NCBI RefSeq assembly: GCF_902806685.2
Contig: NC_048554.1
Location: forward strand, 11,904,001-11,968,000
Origin: Maniola hyperantus
Lineage: Eukaryota > Arthropoda > Insecta > Lepidoptera > Nymphalidae
Direction: 5' to 3'
DNA: 64,000 nucleotides
In this document: positions 24,510-37,000 of the stretch, in pieces
Layout of the letters: every line of letters starts with the position of its first letter
How positions within the stretch are numbered: position 1 is the first letter of the stretch
The notes under the pieces: generated by a model
Told to the model about the DNA's origin: nothing
Databases searched by the model: none
What the model saw: only the letters and a program-made list of their open reading frames with translations
Made by a program: the position numbers and the translations under genes

Positions 24510-24962
24510 TGTCACACAATTTTACCAAAAACTTAATGTCCAGTAAATAAAATATATAAAAAAGTAATATCTGACTGCACATATACACGACGTACAATGA
24601 AAAATAATATTCTAGATTATTATTTTAACATATACTTACACAATTTTGGGCAGATTTAAGCGTTGTTAACGTTAACTAGAAACATACTCCTGCATGAAAC
24701 AAGAACACATTTCGTACTAAAAACAACCTCCAAGCTTTTGTTTAGGTATTTTCTTCGGGCTTAGGCAGTCTCAGGCACACAAAATGCTTCCAACGTGAAA
24801 AGAAAATGTTTTATTCTATAAGTATCATGATTTTTTAACACGTTTCTCTTTAATTAGTTTGTAATAATTAATTAAATTCTTTAAATGTACTACTTTGTTT
24901 TTTTTTTCATGTCGAAAAGGTACCAACATATACTTTGTGCTCTGTAAAAATGCCATCTTATG

Positions 24963-25107
24963 GCTGAGATCTATAGACCGTACTTTGACTTTGCTCAGAC
25001 TTAAGATAGTTAAAACGAGACAGATTTATGTTACAGATAGGTACCTATGTCTGTCTTATTTTAACTCTAAGTCTGAGCAAATTCAAAGTATGCTCTATAT
25101 ATCTCAG
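24963..25107. mobile_element. Foldback element, family P, copy 5
   Basis: CTGAGATCTATAGACCGTAC on the left pairs with TATGCTCTATATATCTCAG on the right. TTTGCTCAGACTTAAGA and GTCTGAGCAAA are both present. Confidence 0.85.
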
Positions 25108-26285
25108 TATTCGTATATTATACTATTTTCTTGTCATTTTGATTTAACTCATATTGATATCGATTGCCGAATCGAGTGTTGTTAAAAATCTAGTAAGTAT
25201 GTTGTGAAATCGACTTTCAATAAAACTGTACCAATGTGAGATATCGATACATACCATCCCATGATGTGTATCCATCCAACCATATTTCTGTACTGAAAAT
25301 GCGTTTAAGATAAGAAAATGCAAGATTCGGCCACATCATCACATCGAAGTAATGTTGATGACTCGCATTTTTGTTTTACTTTACTGTGTACATGCTTGGT
25401 TGATGCGTTTTTGTTGTTAGCCGTATCGAAGTTTGCGTCCGGGTGTTCTTACACGTTTCTATAACGTCAAGTACAAATTTAGGATTCTATTAGCTGGGTT
25501 CCGTATAGGACAGATTTGATGTACACTGTAACGCTAGTGTCTTAGGACCCCTAAAAGTATATTGGAAGAATATTTCATAAAACTCGAACTGATCTATCAA
25601 TTTCAAAAATTCTTTTTCACTAATTTGAGTAAATAGCATTTGTGCTAATTCTAAACAAAACTAAAACTATTGCCCTCCTTTTCGTAACCTTATCTACTGA
25701 AAAGGAAAGGCACGTGACTTTTAGGCATTGTATGTATTGTGTTACCAAACTGAAATCTATAGTTTTCAATATTTTTCTTATTAAAAACCTTTCAATTAAC
25801 TTCTAGGGTTCCTAGAATATAACTGATTGTATACCCGAATAAGTTTTTGAACGATTTTTGAAACTTTTAGCCGGAATAGAATAAACTCCCATTCTGCAGA
25901 CATTGTTTTTTTTTTCAAGATTTTGTCGCACGAAAAGTTTCGTTATCGGTTTTTCGCCGTCTTTCCCACCACCCCTCTACTTTACAGTTCGGTTCACCTA
26001 AAACTACTGTTGACCTTGTACCTGTGCAGGAGCCGTTTTTCTGACCTACTTATTTAGTGATGGGGAACGGCGCGGGTGTCTATGACCGCGCAATGGTTCT
26101 TACAGTCAACTTTTTCTTTCGCAGACTGTTATTACAACCATATAACACTGATACATATTTATAGTATTACTATACTATGTTTTACATAATACGCTAGATC
26201 TGCTATTGACGACGTGTTTTTGAAGCACATTGATTATCACTATTTTAGCGCTGATAGCAGCAGTGAGCGTACGTACTTGGAATTT
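25108..26285. other. Gene-free intergenic stretch
   Basis: No coding exon seen. Bases about 26010-26130 (ACCTGTGCAGGAGCCG and following) are a diverged member of the repeat at 23680-23830. Confidence 0.45.
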
Positions 26286-26288
26286 ACG

Positions 26289-26715
26289 CAGAGTTCTATA
26301 GAGCGCACTTTACCTCAGTACCCGTAGTACAAGATTTTACGTCTCACCAAACGAAACCAAATTCGAGAGTCGAAATATTTCCGCGTTACAGTAAAATGGA
26401 CCTAAACAGCCTTGAATTGAAGTCAAATATTCAATGCCACTGATTTTAATTTCGCAATGTTTCCGCTTGGAGCGCTGGCTGTAGAAGTGTAGACAAACTT
26501 GAGCTTTAAAACAAGGCATTTAAGATCCAGTTTACTGTAACGCGGAAGTATTTCGAATTTGGTTTGGTTTGGTGAGACGTAAAATCTTGTACTACGGGTA
26601 CAGACGTAAGTTCCAGTTAAAACGAGACAGATTTATTCCAGCGATATAACGCTGTCTCGTTTTAAGTGTCTTAAATCTGAGCAAAGTCAAAGTTCGCTCT
26701 TTAGATCGCAGGTCA
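26289..26715. mobile_element. Foldback element, family P, copy 6, split by another element
   Basis: The outer left arm (TCTATAGAGCGCACTTTA, 26295-26312) and the right portion (CAGTTAAAACGAGACAG ... TCAAAGTTCGCTCTTTAGAT, 26614-26706) belong to family P. They are separated by a complete family Q element at 26321-26598. Confidence 0.8.
26321..26598. mobile_element. Tc1/mariner-type MITE, family Q, nested in family P
   Basis: Terminal inverted repeats of about 70 bp begin CCCGTAGTACAAGATTTTAC and end with its reverse complement. The element is flanked on both sides by TA (26319-26320 and 26599-26600), the target used by Tc1/mariner transposases. It is 278 bp long with no ORF and must move, if at all, with outside help. 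Confidence 0.9.
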
Positions 26716-27135
26716 AATGTTAGTGATGTGACACCTGTTTTAACACAACTATTTGACACTAGGTGACAGTTTTATCTTCCGGTACGCTCGGTGGGGCGCT
26801 TTGAAAAGGCACAAAAAAGAACTGTCATTTTGTATGGCACAAACATCTAGCGTACTATGTTATTATGCGTATTCATTATATCCATTCGAAGACGTCCCCT
26901 CCTCTATCGGCCAGAGGTATTTTTACGTGAACCGATCTGTACCCCTTCATCAAAGGTTTAGCTTTAAAGATTGTTGTTTGCCTTATTAAAAAATGTGATC
27001 TTATGACGATTATACTTGAAGGATGATATTGCAGTGTCGAAGCTACGGTGCATATTGTACCAATATCACACAATACTTGATAGTAACTTACCATCCAGTT
27101 ACAGTAATACCACTTTATAAGTCCAATCCAATCCA

Positions 27136-27456
27136 TCAGCCTATTTGCGTCCACTGGTGGACATAGGATTTTCCAAGAGCGCGCCACCAAACACGGTCCT
27201 CCGCCTTTGCCATCCAGCCGCTCCCCACCACCTTCTTCAGGTCATCGGTCAAGTGGGCTGGAGGTCGTTCCACACTGCACTTACCGGTACGCGGTCTCCA
27301 CTCCAGAACACGTCTGCCCCATCGGCCGTCGGTTCTGCGACAGCCATGACCTGCCCATTGCCACTTCAACTTGCTAATCCTTTGAGCTATGTCGGTCACT
27401 TTTGTTCTGCGAATTTTCTCGTTCCGGATTTTATCCCTGAGAGTGATACCCAACAT
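27136..27456 (-). pseudogene. RTE-type LINE, C-terminal reverse-transcriptase protein fragment
   Basis: An uninterrupted minus-strand frame of about 106 residues ends at a stop at 27136-27138. Landmarks are ISKLKWQWAGH, RTDGRWGRRVLEWRPRTGK, WMAKAEDRVWWRALG and YVHQWTQIG, the typical end of RTE-type LINE ORFs in insects. The polymerase domain upstream is missing, so this is a 5'-truncated dead copy. Confidence 0.85.
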
Positions 27457-27779
27457 AGCGCACTGAGTGACTTTTAGTTTGTGGACGAGACGACTTTATA
27501 AGTCGCATCGGCAAAATTAGTTGAGCAAAAATGTGCAATCTATCGCCGACTAAAAGCGAATGAACCAATGAAATACAGACCTTATTGCTTGACGTCAAGA
27601 CTTTAAACACAAGAATTTACTTCTTTACAGAGATTTCTCGCCATTTATCAAGACCTCGCATCGCTTGATGCTTTGTTTACGTATCCAAATCCAAGTTAAA
27701 ATTTCTCTGTCCAATTAAAAACACCGTTCCATTAATACTTTTGAAAAAGCCGTAAGTGCGGTGAAATTTTATATTGAAC

Positions 27780-27998
27780 TAGCTCATGCTCGCGACTTCG
27801 TCCGCGTGGACTTCATAAATTTCAAACCCCTATTTCGCCCCCTTAGGGGTTGAATTTTCAATAATCCTTTCATAGCGGATGCCTACGTCGTAATAGCTAT
27901 CTGCATGCCAAATTTCAGCCCGATCCGTCCAGTAGTTTGACCTGTGCGTTGATAGATCAGTCAGTCGGTCAGTCACCTTTTCCTTTTATATATTTGGA
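27780..27998 (+). repeat. Dispersed repeat with CGCGACTTCGTCCGCGTGGA
   Basis: Begins AACTAGCTCATGCTCGCGAC and ends in CAGTCAGTCGGTCAGTC ... TTTATATATT. Relatives: 40011-40220 (reverse), 51813-52010, 60775-60975, 61541-61620, 62942-63094 (reverse), and bases 1-30 as an isolated tail. No ORF; origin uncertain, probably the 3' part of a retroposon. Confidence 0.8.
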
Positions 27999-28129
27999 TA
28001 TCTTGATGGATATTTTGTACTGGTACAATATTAACCCGTCCAAATGCTTATAGACATTGACAGTTCCGGCTAACTTCACATAGATAAATAAAAATGATGC
28101 TGGAAACATTGTGAGTGAAGATAGCAGGA

Positions 28130-28306
28130 GCCGAAATTATTAATCAATCTATCCGTAATCTATCGATAAGTTATTTGGCAACGTTGTTATTTGCCAAAAA
28201 TTGTGTGATCTTTTTTTGACTAACAACAATGTTGCCGACTTATCGACATCTCGTTGAACTTATCGACAGTTATGAATAGATAGATTGATTATATTAAATT
28301 CGGCCA
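28130..28306. mobile_element. Foldback element, family W, short copy
   Basis: GCCGAAATTATTAATCAATC pairs with GATTGATTATATTAAATTCGGC, and CGATAAGTTATTTGGCAACG with a partner containing GTTGCCGACTTATCG. About 177 bp. A longer relative is at 55443-55824, and part of one lies near 30130-30250. Confidence 0.85.
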
Positions 28307-28532
28307 TAGGTCATCTTGTTAACATTTGGACGTGTAGCTTCGACACTAAATGTAGAATATGCCTTGTATAATGATAACAAAAAAAATTGAATTATGTAAT
28401 ATAAGACTTGACAATGTGCGATGTAAAGAATAATAAAGAATAGGATCGATGGAGAATTGTGTCAATTGGATACAGATTAGGCAGTTGTCCCACCGCCGAC
28501 GAGGAAGTGACTATACTCTATCCACCGAGAGA

Positions 28533-28787
28533 AGTTAGTATAGGGCTCTCTCTGTTATATAACCCCATACAAATGACAGAGACAAAAACTCATTGGGTGT
28601 TAACCATTTTGAGGCGGCAAGCAATCACAAACATTTTTGTCAAATGTGTTTTGATTACATTTGATTTCGAATGTTTTTTAAAAACATGATTGTGATTGGT
28701 TGGTGCCTCAAAATGGTTAACGCCCACTAAAGTTTTGTCTCTGTCATTTGTATAGATTACGTACCAAAGAGAGCCTTATACTAACTT
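28533..28787. mobile_element. TIR element with about 100-bp arms (MITE-like)
   Basis: AGTTAGTATAGGGCTCTCTC pairs with GAGAGCCTTATACTAACT at the right end. Inner arms ACAAATGACAGAGACAAAA and GGTGTTAACCATTTTGAGGC have clear complements before the end. No ORF longer than chance. Confidence 0.9.
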
Positions 28788-28789
28788 GT

Positions 28790-29220
28790 CTCCATAGATA
28801 CAGTATAGCTATCGACTCTTTTCTCGCTCAAGAAACGTACAATCGATGTATAATTTCGTGTCAATGAGAGATATATTAATAGTTAGTTGATCGCTGGCTG
28901 TGCACACTGTCAGAGAGAACTCTCTCATCACTAGTTTAGCGCAGCGACAAGAACTATAAAAGAAAAAACTCGCTCAGCGACCTCTCTTGGCAATCAAAAC
29001 ACTCGCGCAGTTTGTCGCCCGTCAAACTCGCAAACTCGATGATAGCCTAGCGACAAAATTAACACAACTACACACTATCGCTTCTCACGACGCTCACCAA
29101 CTCGTTTCTAGCTTTTAGCTCTGCTTGTTTCTCGCTAATCGTCGGCGGTTGGACCAGTGCCTTAGTTTGCGGGGGGCTTTATTGCTCTTTGCATTATCTT
29201 ATTTAACCTAATCTAAATCT
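28790..29220. other. Gene-free intergenic stretch
   Basis: No ORF or recognised repeat. It holds repeated CTCGC-type words and a TATAAAAGA at about 28954, and does not look coding. Confidence 0.4.
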
Positions 29221-29376
29221 AATTTGACTCCTCACGCGCCATTTTAACTCTATGGGTCAACTGTCATGTTAAAAGTACGGCTCACCTTTAAAATAAGGCC
29301 TAAAATCGTACTTTTGACATGAAATTTGACACAAAAAGTTAAAATGGCGCGTGAGGAGTTAAATTTTATGCGGTAT
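29221..29376. mobile_element. Foldback element, family R, copy 2
   Basis: CTCCTCACGCGCCATTTTAA on the left is matched by TTAAAATGGCGCGTGAGGAG on the right. GTACGGCTCACCTTTAAAAT lies near the centre. Confidence 0.9.
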
Positions 29377-29950
29377 AAGTCCAATACAGCCTTTCTTTTT
29401 ATTGAACTAGCATGTCGCTAGCAATTGCACTAAGTTGGGGTAACTTTTTCAATGTAACTTTGACATTTGGTGGAATTCTTTTTTTTGAAGGCATTGATGA
29501 TAACATTATTTAAATCGTTTGGTACAAAATATAAGCGTATTCTGTTATTGTTGAAGTTATATTTAAAATTTTGTTACCTCGATTTATCCCTCAAATATTA
29601 CTTATACATCAATGGATGTAGAAATTTAAAAAAAAATGCAAAGGCCAATAAAGTCCCCTTATATGTTATTTTAAAGTTTTTTTTTAATTGAATCGTAAGA
29701 AATTCTTAGTTTCCACAGTAAAATAAATAATTAATTAAAATGAAATATGTAATTTTTTTCTTATCTTAGTAAGTAAAAGATCTCATATGACATATTTTTT
29801 TGTTTTGTCTTTTTTATATTTTGATGAACTTCAGAATAGTCGAGTTGATTTAAAGACAACCTATGTAAAATAAAATATATTGATGTATATATTTTGGAGT
29901 TTTATTTACTATCACTATCAGAGGTCCTTCACGTGATAAGAAGTTTTTAT

Positions 29951-30074
29951 AAAACCGCGATGACAACTGTAAGTTTTACTAATGAAAGAGTACATTTACA
30001 TAGAGTTACATTTGTATATTTGTCGATTACGTAAGCTACTTACGTGAGTAAAACTTACAGGTGTAATCGCGGCC
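29951..30074. mobile_element. Small TIR element (MITE-like)
   Basis: AACCGCGATGACAACTGTAAG and its partner CTTACAGGTGTAATCGCGG form arms of about 28 bp around a 65-bp centre. Confidence 0.8.
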
Positions 30075-30261
30075 TAACACATCATCCCCCCGATTGTGTA
30101 AAAAACCAATTTTTTCCCGTCAATCAAGAGGCAGAGTAGTCGTTAGCAAATAACGATTACTTACGATGAGTACATTTTGTTGTTATCAAAAATTGTATAA
30201 TATTTATTGACAAATAACAACGTTGCTAACTAATAGACAGATAATAATAGATATAATAGAA

Positions 30262-30440
30262 AGAACGCCATCTTTTTGTGTCAAATTTCATGTCAAAAGC
30301 ACGATTTTAGTCACTTTAGTCTTTATTTTAAAGGTGAACCACGAATGTATAACTGTACTGAAATTAACTTTAAAATTTTGACATGACATAGTCTATGCAG
30401 TTGAAATGGCGCGTGAGAGTCATTTTTACGGATTATAAAT
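30262..30440. mobile_element. Foldback element, family R, copy 3
   Basis: The left arm has lost its outer part (GAACGCCATCTTTTTGTGTC), and the right arm ends GAAATGGCGCGTGAGAGTCA. The centre shares TTTTAGTCACTTTAGTCTTT and AAAGGTGAACCACG with the other copies. Confidence 0.8.
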
Positions 30441-31075
30441 AAATTGTGTGAAAACTATAGTAGTACCTACACACAAAATTGGTCTAGATATATGAGTGGA
30501 ATTTAAAGTAAAACAGTTCAAATAAAATTAAAATTATTATATTAAAAATAATAACTGTCACTCGATACGCTTATATATCGCCATCTATTGGCAACACTAA
30601 CAAAGCTATCACATTATGTTACCAAATAGTACAATTATTGGAATTTGGAGGAGACAGGACTTGGCAGAGTGAACTAGAGTGAGGGAACTCTCGGTTTGAT
30701 CCTGAATCGACGATATGTCAAGTATAACGTCATTATGGTGACGTAAAATCAAGGAAAAACCGTTTTTTTGTACATATAATTCTGTTGGTGGTTCAATAAA
30801 ATAAAATAAAACATTCAATAATTGACAGTCAAAAAGTGTACAGTAGAAACCTACCTAAGCCTAATTGTAATAAAAGGTTTCGACTTAACTTTGATTAAGT
30901 ATTTTACAGGTTCTGTATAAAACTCCAGTGACAAGTCACAACTTGAAGTGCAAACAAAAATGGCGACATATTGTTACAAAACATGTTTTAGAGTTAGACA
31001 TTTGGTTACTTGTAACGCGTTCGTGTTACCAATAGTAAGTATTCCACAAGTCCATATATGTAATATAAAATACCA

Positions 31076-34000
31076 CTAAATAGCGCCCCTCCCGCGGCCC
31101 CTGCCCCTAAATCCTCCCCTCCCCCTAGGCCGGGCCCCTTTACTAGTGTTGGGGGGGCTCTTGGGCCTGAGGGCCTCTATCCGTTCGGTGCAGCCGGTGG
31201 TTTCGCGGCCCTCTGTGAAGTATGAAGCGTAGAGTTCTGCGTTGAAGTTGGAGTTGGTCAGCTCATGTCCGATGGTGACCCAACCTGGTCGGATGGTAGA
31301 GTCTTTGCCGAAGAGATGGACTCTGGAAAATAAGACAGCTATAATAGGACTGACGACATCAGACGATTCGCAGGGAGCCGCTGGATCCGGGCGGCGCAAG
31401 ACCGTGGCGTGTGGAAGTCCCTACAAGAGACCTATGTCCAGCAGTGGACGTCTATTGGTTGATGCTGATGATGATATTAGAAGCACAAGCACAAGTCAGG
31501 TGGTGCATGGAGTACTGCAGTCACCCCTATGATGGCTACGCTAAGTACCAACTAGCGGCTCGGGGTGTCGTTTAGCGTCGAGCTGAAGTCTTAACGGTGA
31601 AGGAAAACATCGTGTCAGTCTGGTCAAACAGTCTGCCACGTTGGACCAGTGTGGATTGGCAAACTTCACACAGCTTTGAGAACATAATGGAGAATTCTCA
31701 GGCATGCAAGTTTTCTCACGATGTTTTCCTTCACCGTTAAAGTAAGTGATATTAATTTATTTTATTTTCTAACTATCACGGTTCATGAGATACAGCCTGG
31801 TGACAGATGGACAGACGGACGGACAGCGGAGTCTTAGTAATAGGGTCCCGTTTTACTCTTTAGGTAGGGAAGCCTAAAAGTGAGTTTTAGCCAGAAGATA
31901 TCAAATATCAAGTTAGTGGTGGGCCAGCGATGGGTCTATAGTGAAGAAACGTCTATAGTGAAGAAGATTACGTCTTATAAATAACTGTTACCTTCTGCGG
32001 CCCAGGCAGAAATGCTCCATGATGTGGAAGATCTCTATGGGTTTCTCGCTGCTGCCGAACTCCGGGTCCTCGGATATGATCAGGTCGATGTCGACGTTCG
32101 CGTGGATAAAGTCGCCGTCCACCGACCTCCTCACCGTGCCTGTGTAAGAAGTTGACTAAAAAGAACCGGCCAAGTCAGGCTCGCGCAACGAGGGTTCTGT
32201 ACTACAGTCGTATTTTTTCGACATTTTGCACGATAATTCAAAAACTATGGTGCATAAAAATAAATAAAAATCTGTTTTAGAATGCACAGGTGAAGACCTT
32301 TCATATGATACCCCACTTGATATAGTTATCTTACTTCGAAAATTGAAAATACTAATTGTTAGTTCATGACCACAATTTAATGTTTTTTGTGTGATGTAAC
32401 CACAGATTCATGGTTTTCAGATTTTTCTCTGAATGTCTGCTATAAGACCTACCTACCTGCCAAATTTCATGATTCTAGGTCAACGGGACCTGTAGGTTTC
32501 TTGACAGAACGACAGACAGACAGACAACAACCTAAAAAAGACTATTTACTATTGCAAATCAAATTTAAGTTCAGTTCCTGCGTTTAAGAATAATCTAAAA
32601 AAGAAACTCCTAAACGATCAAAAAACTCTAATTAGTTCTAGGTTATTTAGTTTGGTCGTTTGAAGCTGCTAATTTGCTACATCTAGGTACCTACACACGT
32701 AATGTAAGTAACATTTCGCCCGTACCTATCTCGGCAGACAGCTCGTCAATACCACACATATATCATACATGTTAATTATGCTTTTATCTGTATTTATTTC
32801 ATTGCCTTTCTAACTATTACCCTTATATAAAACGGCAAGTTTTTAAGATTTTTAATTACACGCTATACTAACCATGCACAATGACTATTTTTTATTTTTA
32901 TTTTTTAGCTCCGTTTAATCGAACTCATCCTGTCAATCACAGATGTTGGTGAAGACTGTTAGGCTCGTGCACGTCACTCTTATTGGTCCTGGCAGAATAC
33001 CAGCGCTCAGGTTTTATTTTAAAACCTGCAGCATTAATGCTGAGCTGGGGCCATTTCATCTTGTGCCAAGTGGGTGCAAGAACTCATTTTAGATTAAATT
33101 AATTATTAAGTACTTCTTATTATCTACTAACTACTATCTACTAACTATTAATTTTAAGTTTGTTTGTACCTTAGGCATAAGATGAATAAACCAGTTTTCT
33201 TTCTTTCTTTCTTTCTTTCAAATCATACAATAATAAACTCTAAGCTCTAAGGAATAAAGCAAACAAAGCTATGATAAAAAATGAACGCTATTTTCATAAT
33301 TAGCGACCCGAACACTTTATAAGAAATGTCACTTCATCAATGTCATGAAAAAAAAGGAAAATATGGCGGCCGTCTTGAATACGAAAATGGACGAGGGTTT
33401 CGTAATTTGCACCCCGAAAAACCTTGGAAACTATAGTACGCCACAGTTCGATATGGCAATCAGGGTGGGAACGCCCCGCATAACCACACAGCACCCGCAC
33501 TAACCCGGTGCGGGATAGCGAGGTGGCGTACGGGGCGTCCCGCCGCCTCTAACCCTGATGGTCATCTCGACCTGTCGCGTGCTAACATGCATATAGATTT
33601 CTTTAAAAAAAGGCGTCAGCATAAAATGGAATGTTTACAAAAATAGCCGTGAAAAACCTTTGAAATTACTTCATTTCAAATTCATAAAAAAAATAAGGAA
33701 AAATACGTCGGCCATTTTGAATTTGCAAATGGAAAAAATTCGCGCCATTCAAAAATAAGATTTCTGCGCAGGTACATCGACGTACAAGTGGTGGTACTGA
33801 CCTTTGATTCCCATGAGGCAGTGTTCCTTGGTCCGCTGGAACACGGCGTTGTGCTCCAGGTTTTTGGAGTGTCCAGGGTTATTGATGTTGGTCTTGATCC
33901 AGCAGATGTCCTCGCAGCGCCGGAAACCCCACTTTTTAAGGCACTCCCGTCCCATGTCCAAGCCTGAAACATCATTCATAGATCTGATGTCTTCCTCAGG

Positions 34001-37000
34001 ATGTCGGTATCTTAAGAAGAAGAGAGGAGATTCTTATACATGACATAATATTCTATATCATATCTTTGAAAAGAGCAACCGCCGAGTTTTTTGCTGGTTC
34101 TTCTCGGTAGGAAAGGCATTCCAAACTAGTGGTAGATGCATCTGATGATTCAAAAATACTTTTAAAAGTTTAATTGAATAAAAAATATTTTTATTTATTT
34201 AATTATATCATTTCCCCCTCCACACTAACAAAGAAAAAAAGCAGATGTCTTACTAGGCTATCATATGACTCTCCTCTTTTAAATAAATGGATAGATTTCC
34301 TTTGCTTATTTCAAAACCATTTAACTCCTACTCTTTTCTAACAGCGATTACTAATTACTATTTACTAATACCCACCACATCCTGCACTTGGTCTGCCCGA
34401 TCTGCTACTATGCTTTTCTTCTTCCTTACCTTATCCCAGCCGGCCGCCTGCCTGACGCCAACCCCCTTTGGGAACGCTTTTGTTGGGTGGAAATACGTTA
34501 GAACCGCCACCATTTGGTTTATCCCTTAGTCGCCTTTTACGACATCCACGGGAAGACATGGAGCGGTCACATTCTTAAACTGGGACCTTGTGCCCTTTAT
34601 TTTCCCTTATACCACTAGTTAACAGAAGATACCAACCCTCAGAACTGCCGCACCAGAGGAACACAAAAGAGCGCGGCTGTGCGATGTGATGTAGCTCCAA
34701 CGCCAGAACGTCGCGCCAGCGCCAGCCCGCGCCCAGTGGCGGCTCCACCAGCACCACGTCGAACTTACTGCCCATTGACTTGAGGTCGAACGTCTGTATG
34801 GTGAGACATAATAGCTGTTTATGAAATGGGTTCATAATGACACAAAATGTACAGTTTAGTAAGACCAAGGGTCAAATAGCTAAAACCCAGAGCCGTGACA
34901 GCAGAGGCTTCACGGCTCGGCACGGCTAGGCAAAAAAAAATCATCATAAACCCTTCGCCGGCCCACTGCTTGTTATGGTCCTTCCTCGAACCTGTCCGCA
35001 GCCTCACATCGCGTCTGCGGTCACTGAAAGTGTTCACGTACCTTAAGGTCACACTTTAAGTACATGGGCGGAGTGGCAGTGCGGGCGATGAGCTCGTCCT
35101 TCAGCTTGATGAGCTCGCGCAGCTTGGGGTACTCCTCGAACCTGTCCGCCAGCCCCACGTCGCGGATGAAGTTCTGCGGCCGCTGCCCCGTGTCCACGAA
35201 GTGCTGGCAGTAGTCATTGTGAGGGTTGGAGGATTGCGTGCCCTGGGTACAGGACACAAGCTATAACTACAAAACACTCAATAGTACCTTCCAGATACAG
35301 AAGGATAGCTTAGCAAAGACTTATAAATAGCCTTAGACTTAAAAGGTAGTCGCGGCCGAAGCAACAGAAGCGCGGGACGGACGCGCGCATTTGCATCTAT
35401 CTGCTAATGTTTTCAAAATCTGTTTAGTTATCAGTAGGTACTTTACAACAATCTCACAGATACACTGCACTCCAAAAACTGGCCAAGTGCGAGTAAGACT
35501 CGCACGCCGAGGGTTCCGTAATCGGGTATTTTTTTTTCGACATTTTGCATGATAAGTCAAAAACTATTATGCATAAAAATAAATAAAAATCTGTTTTAAA
35601 ATGTACAGGTAAAGGCCTTTTTATATGATACCCCACTTGGTATCTTACTTTAAAAATTGTTACACAGAGTTATCTTACTTTAAAAATTGAAAATACATTT
35701 TTTTTGTGATGTAGCCACAAATTTACGGGTTTCGAATTTATTCCTTTACTTATGCCATAAGACCTACCTAACTACCAAACTTCATGATTGGAGGTCAACA
35801 GGAAGTACCCGATAGGTTTTCATGACATACATGACGGACAGGCGGACAGTCAGACAGAGAACGAAGTGATCCTATAAGGGTTCCTTTTTCCTTTTGAGGT
35901 ACGAAACACTAAAAACATAACAACAAACCTTCAGAAAAGTAGAAGAGTCGGTATAAACAAGGCTATCAGTTTCCTTCTGCGTAGGTTTCTCGTTATTATC
36001 AGCAGTATACTCAGTAGACGCCTGCTTCTTGGGCATCACATCCACAGTTGCTCCTAGAGCATGTCGCAGCTCACTGACACTCGACACTCCTAACTGTAAC
36101 CAATTAAATTAAATGTCACTGGCCAGTAACAACATGGATCTGAGAAGAGCCCACAAGAAACTCAACAGATGGTCTTTTCAGATCATAAAAAGTTAGAATA
36201 TTATCTACTCCCTGACACAGTGGTGACATCTTGGGTTGAATTCCTGGCAAATGGTCTCTGGTCTTGTCATGTGGGAGGCTACGGCCGTGGCTAGATACCA
36301 CCCTACCGGCAAAGCTGTGCCGCCAGGCATTCCCGTGTGATGCCGCGTAGAAACTGACCATATGGGCTTCAATGAAACTGCCACCACCCCACAAGGGGTA
36401 TGGCAGTTTCAGGTGATGCACAGTCAAGGGCTAACTTGTATAGGAATAGAAAAAAAGAATTGTTGGTAACTAAAAGTTTAACCTGTTTCTATTGCAAGGT
36501 ATCCTAATGACAGGATCTGGCAAGAAATTGAGCAGTTACTATATTTTAAAAGCTAAATATTGTAAAATCAAGGACATACAAACAAAAGAAATAACATACA
36601 ATATAGGAAAGTGCCACCAAAAACTTCCTGACAAAAACCTAATAACTTATTTGGCTCAACCTTAAATCCAGAACTTCCAGATTCCTAGTAGAACAAGATA
36701 GCTACTAAGTTCATGAAGCATCAAAACAGAAAATAAACAAAACTATACTGTTTCTTGCATGTAGGTACTTTTCGGTAGGAAGGCCATTCTTAAGACAATT
36801 CAACAACTTGTATAAGTTTATTTAAATGAGAAATCTTTCTATTTCTATAAACTGACTGACCGACATAAATATATAACCTTAAATTGTCTAGTGTAGAAAC
36901 TTAAAAGATTTAACATGTAGGCAGGATTTTCTGAAATTCTACCCAAGCAAGCCGGGACTTTCAGGTCAGCTAGTATTCATAACCACAAAAATCAGAAGCA

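Noticed and set aside
31076..31532. Plus-strand ORF of 96 residues across the last METTL14 exon
   Set aside because: It is a shadow of METTL14 joined to a LINE tail in a different frame.
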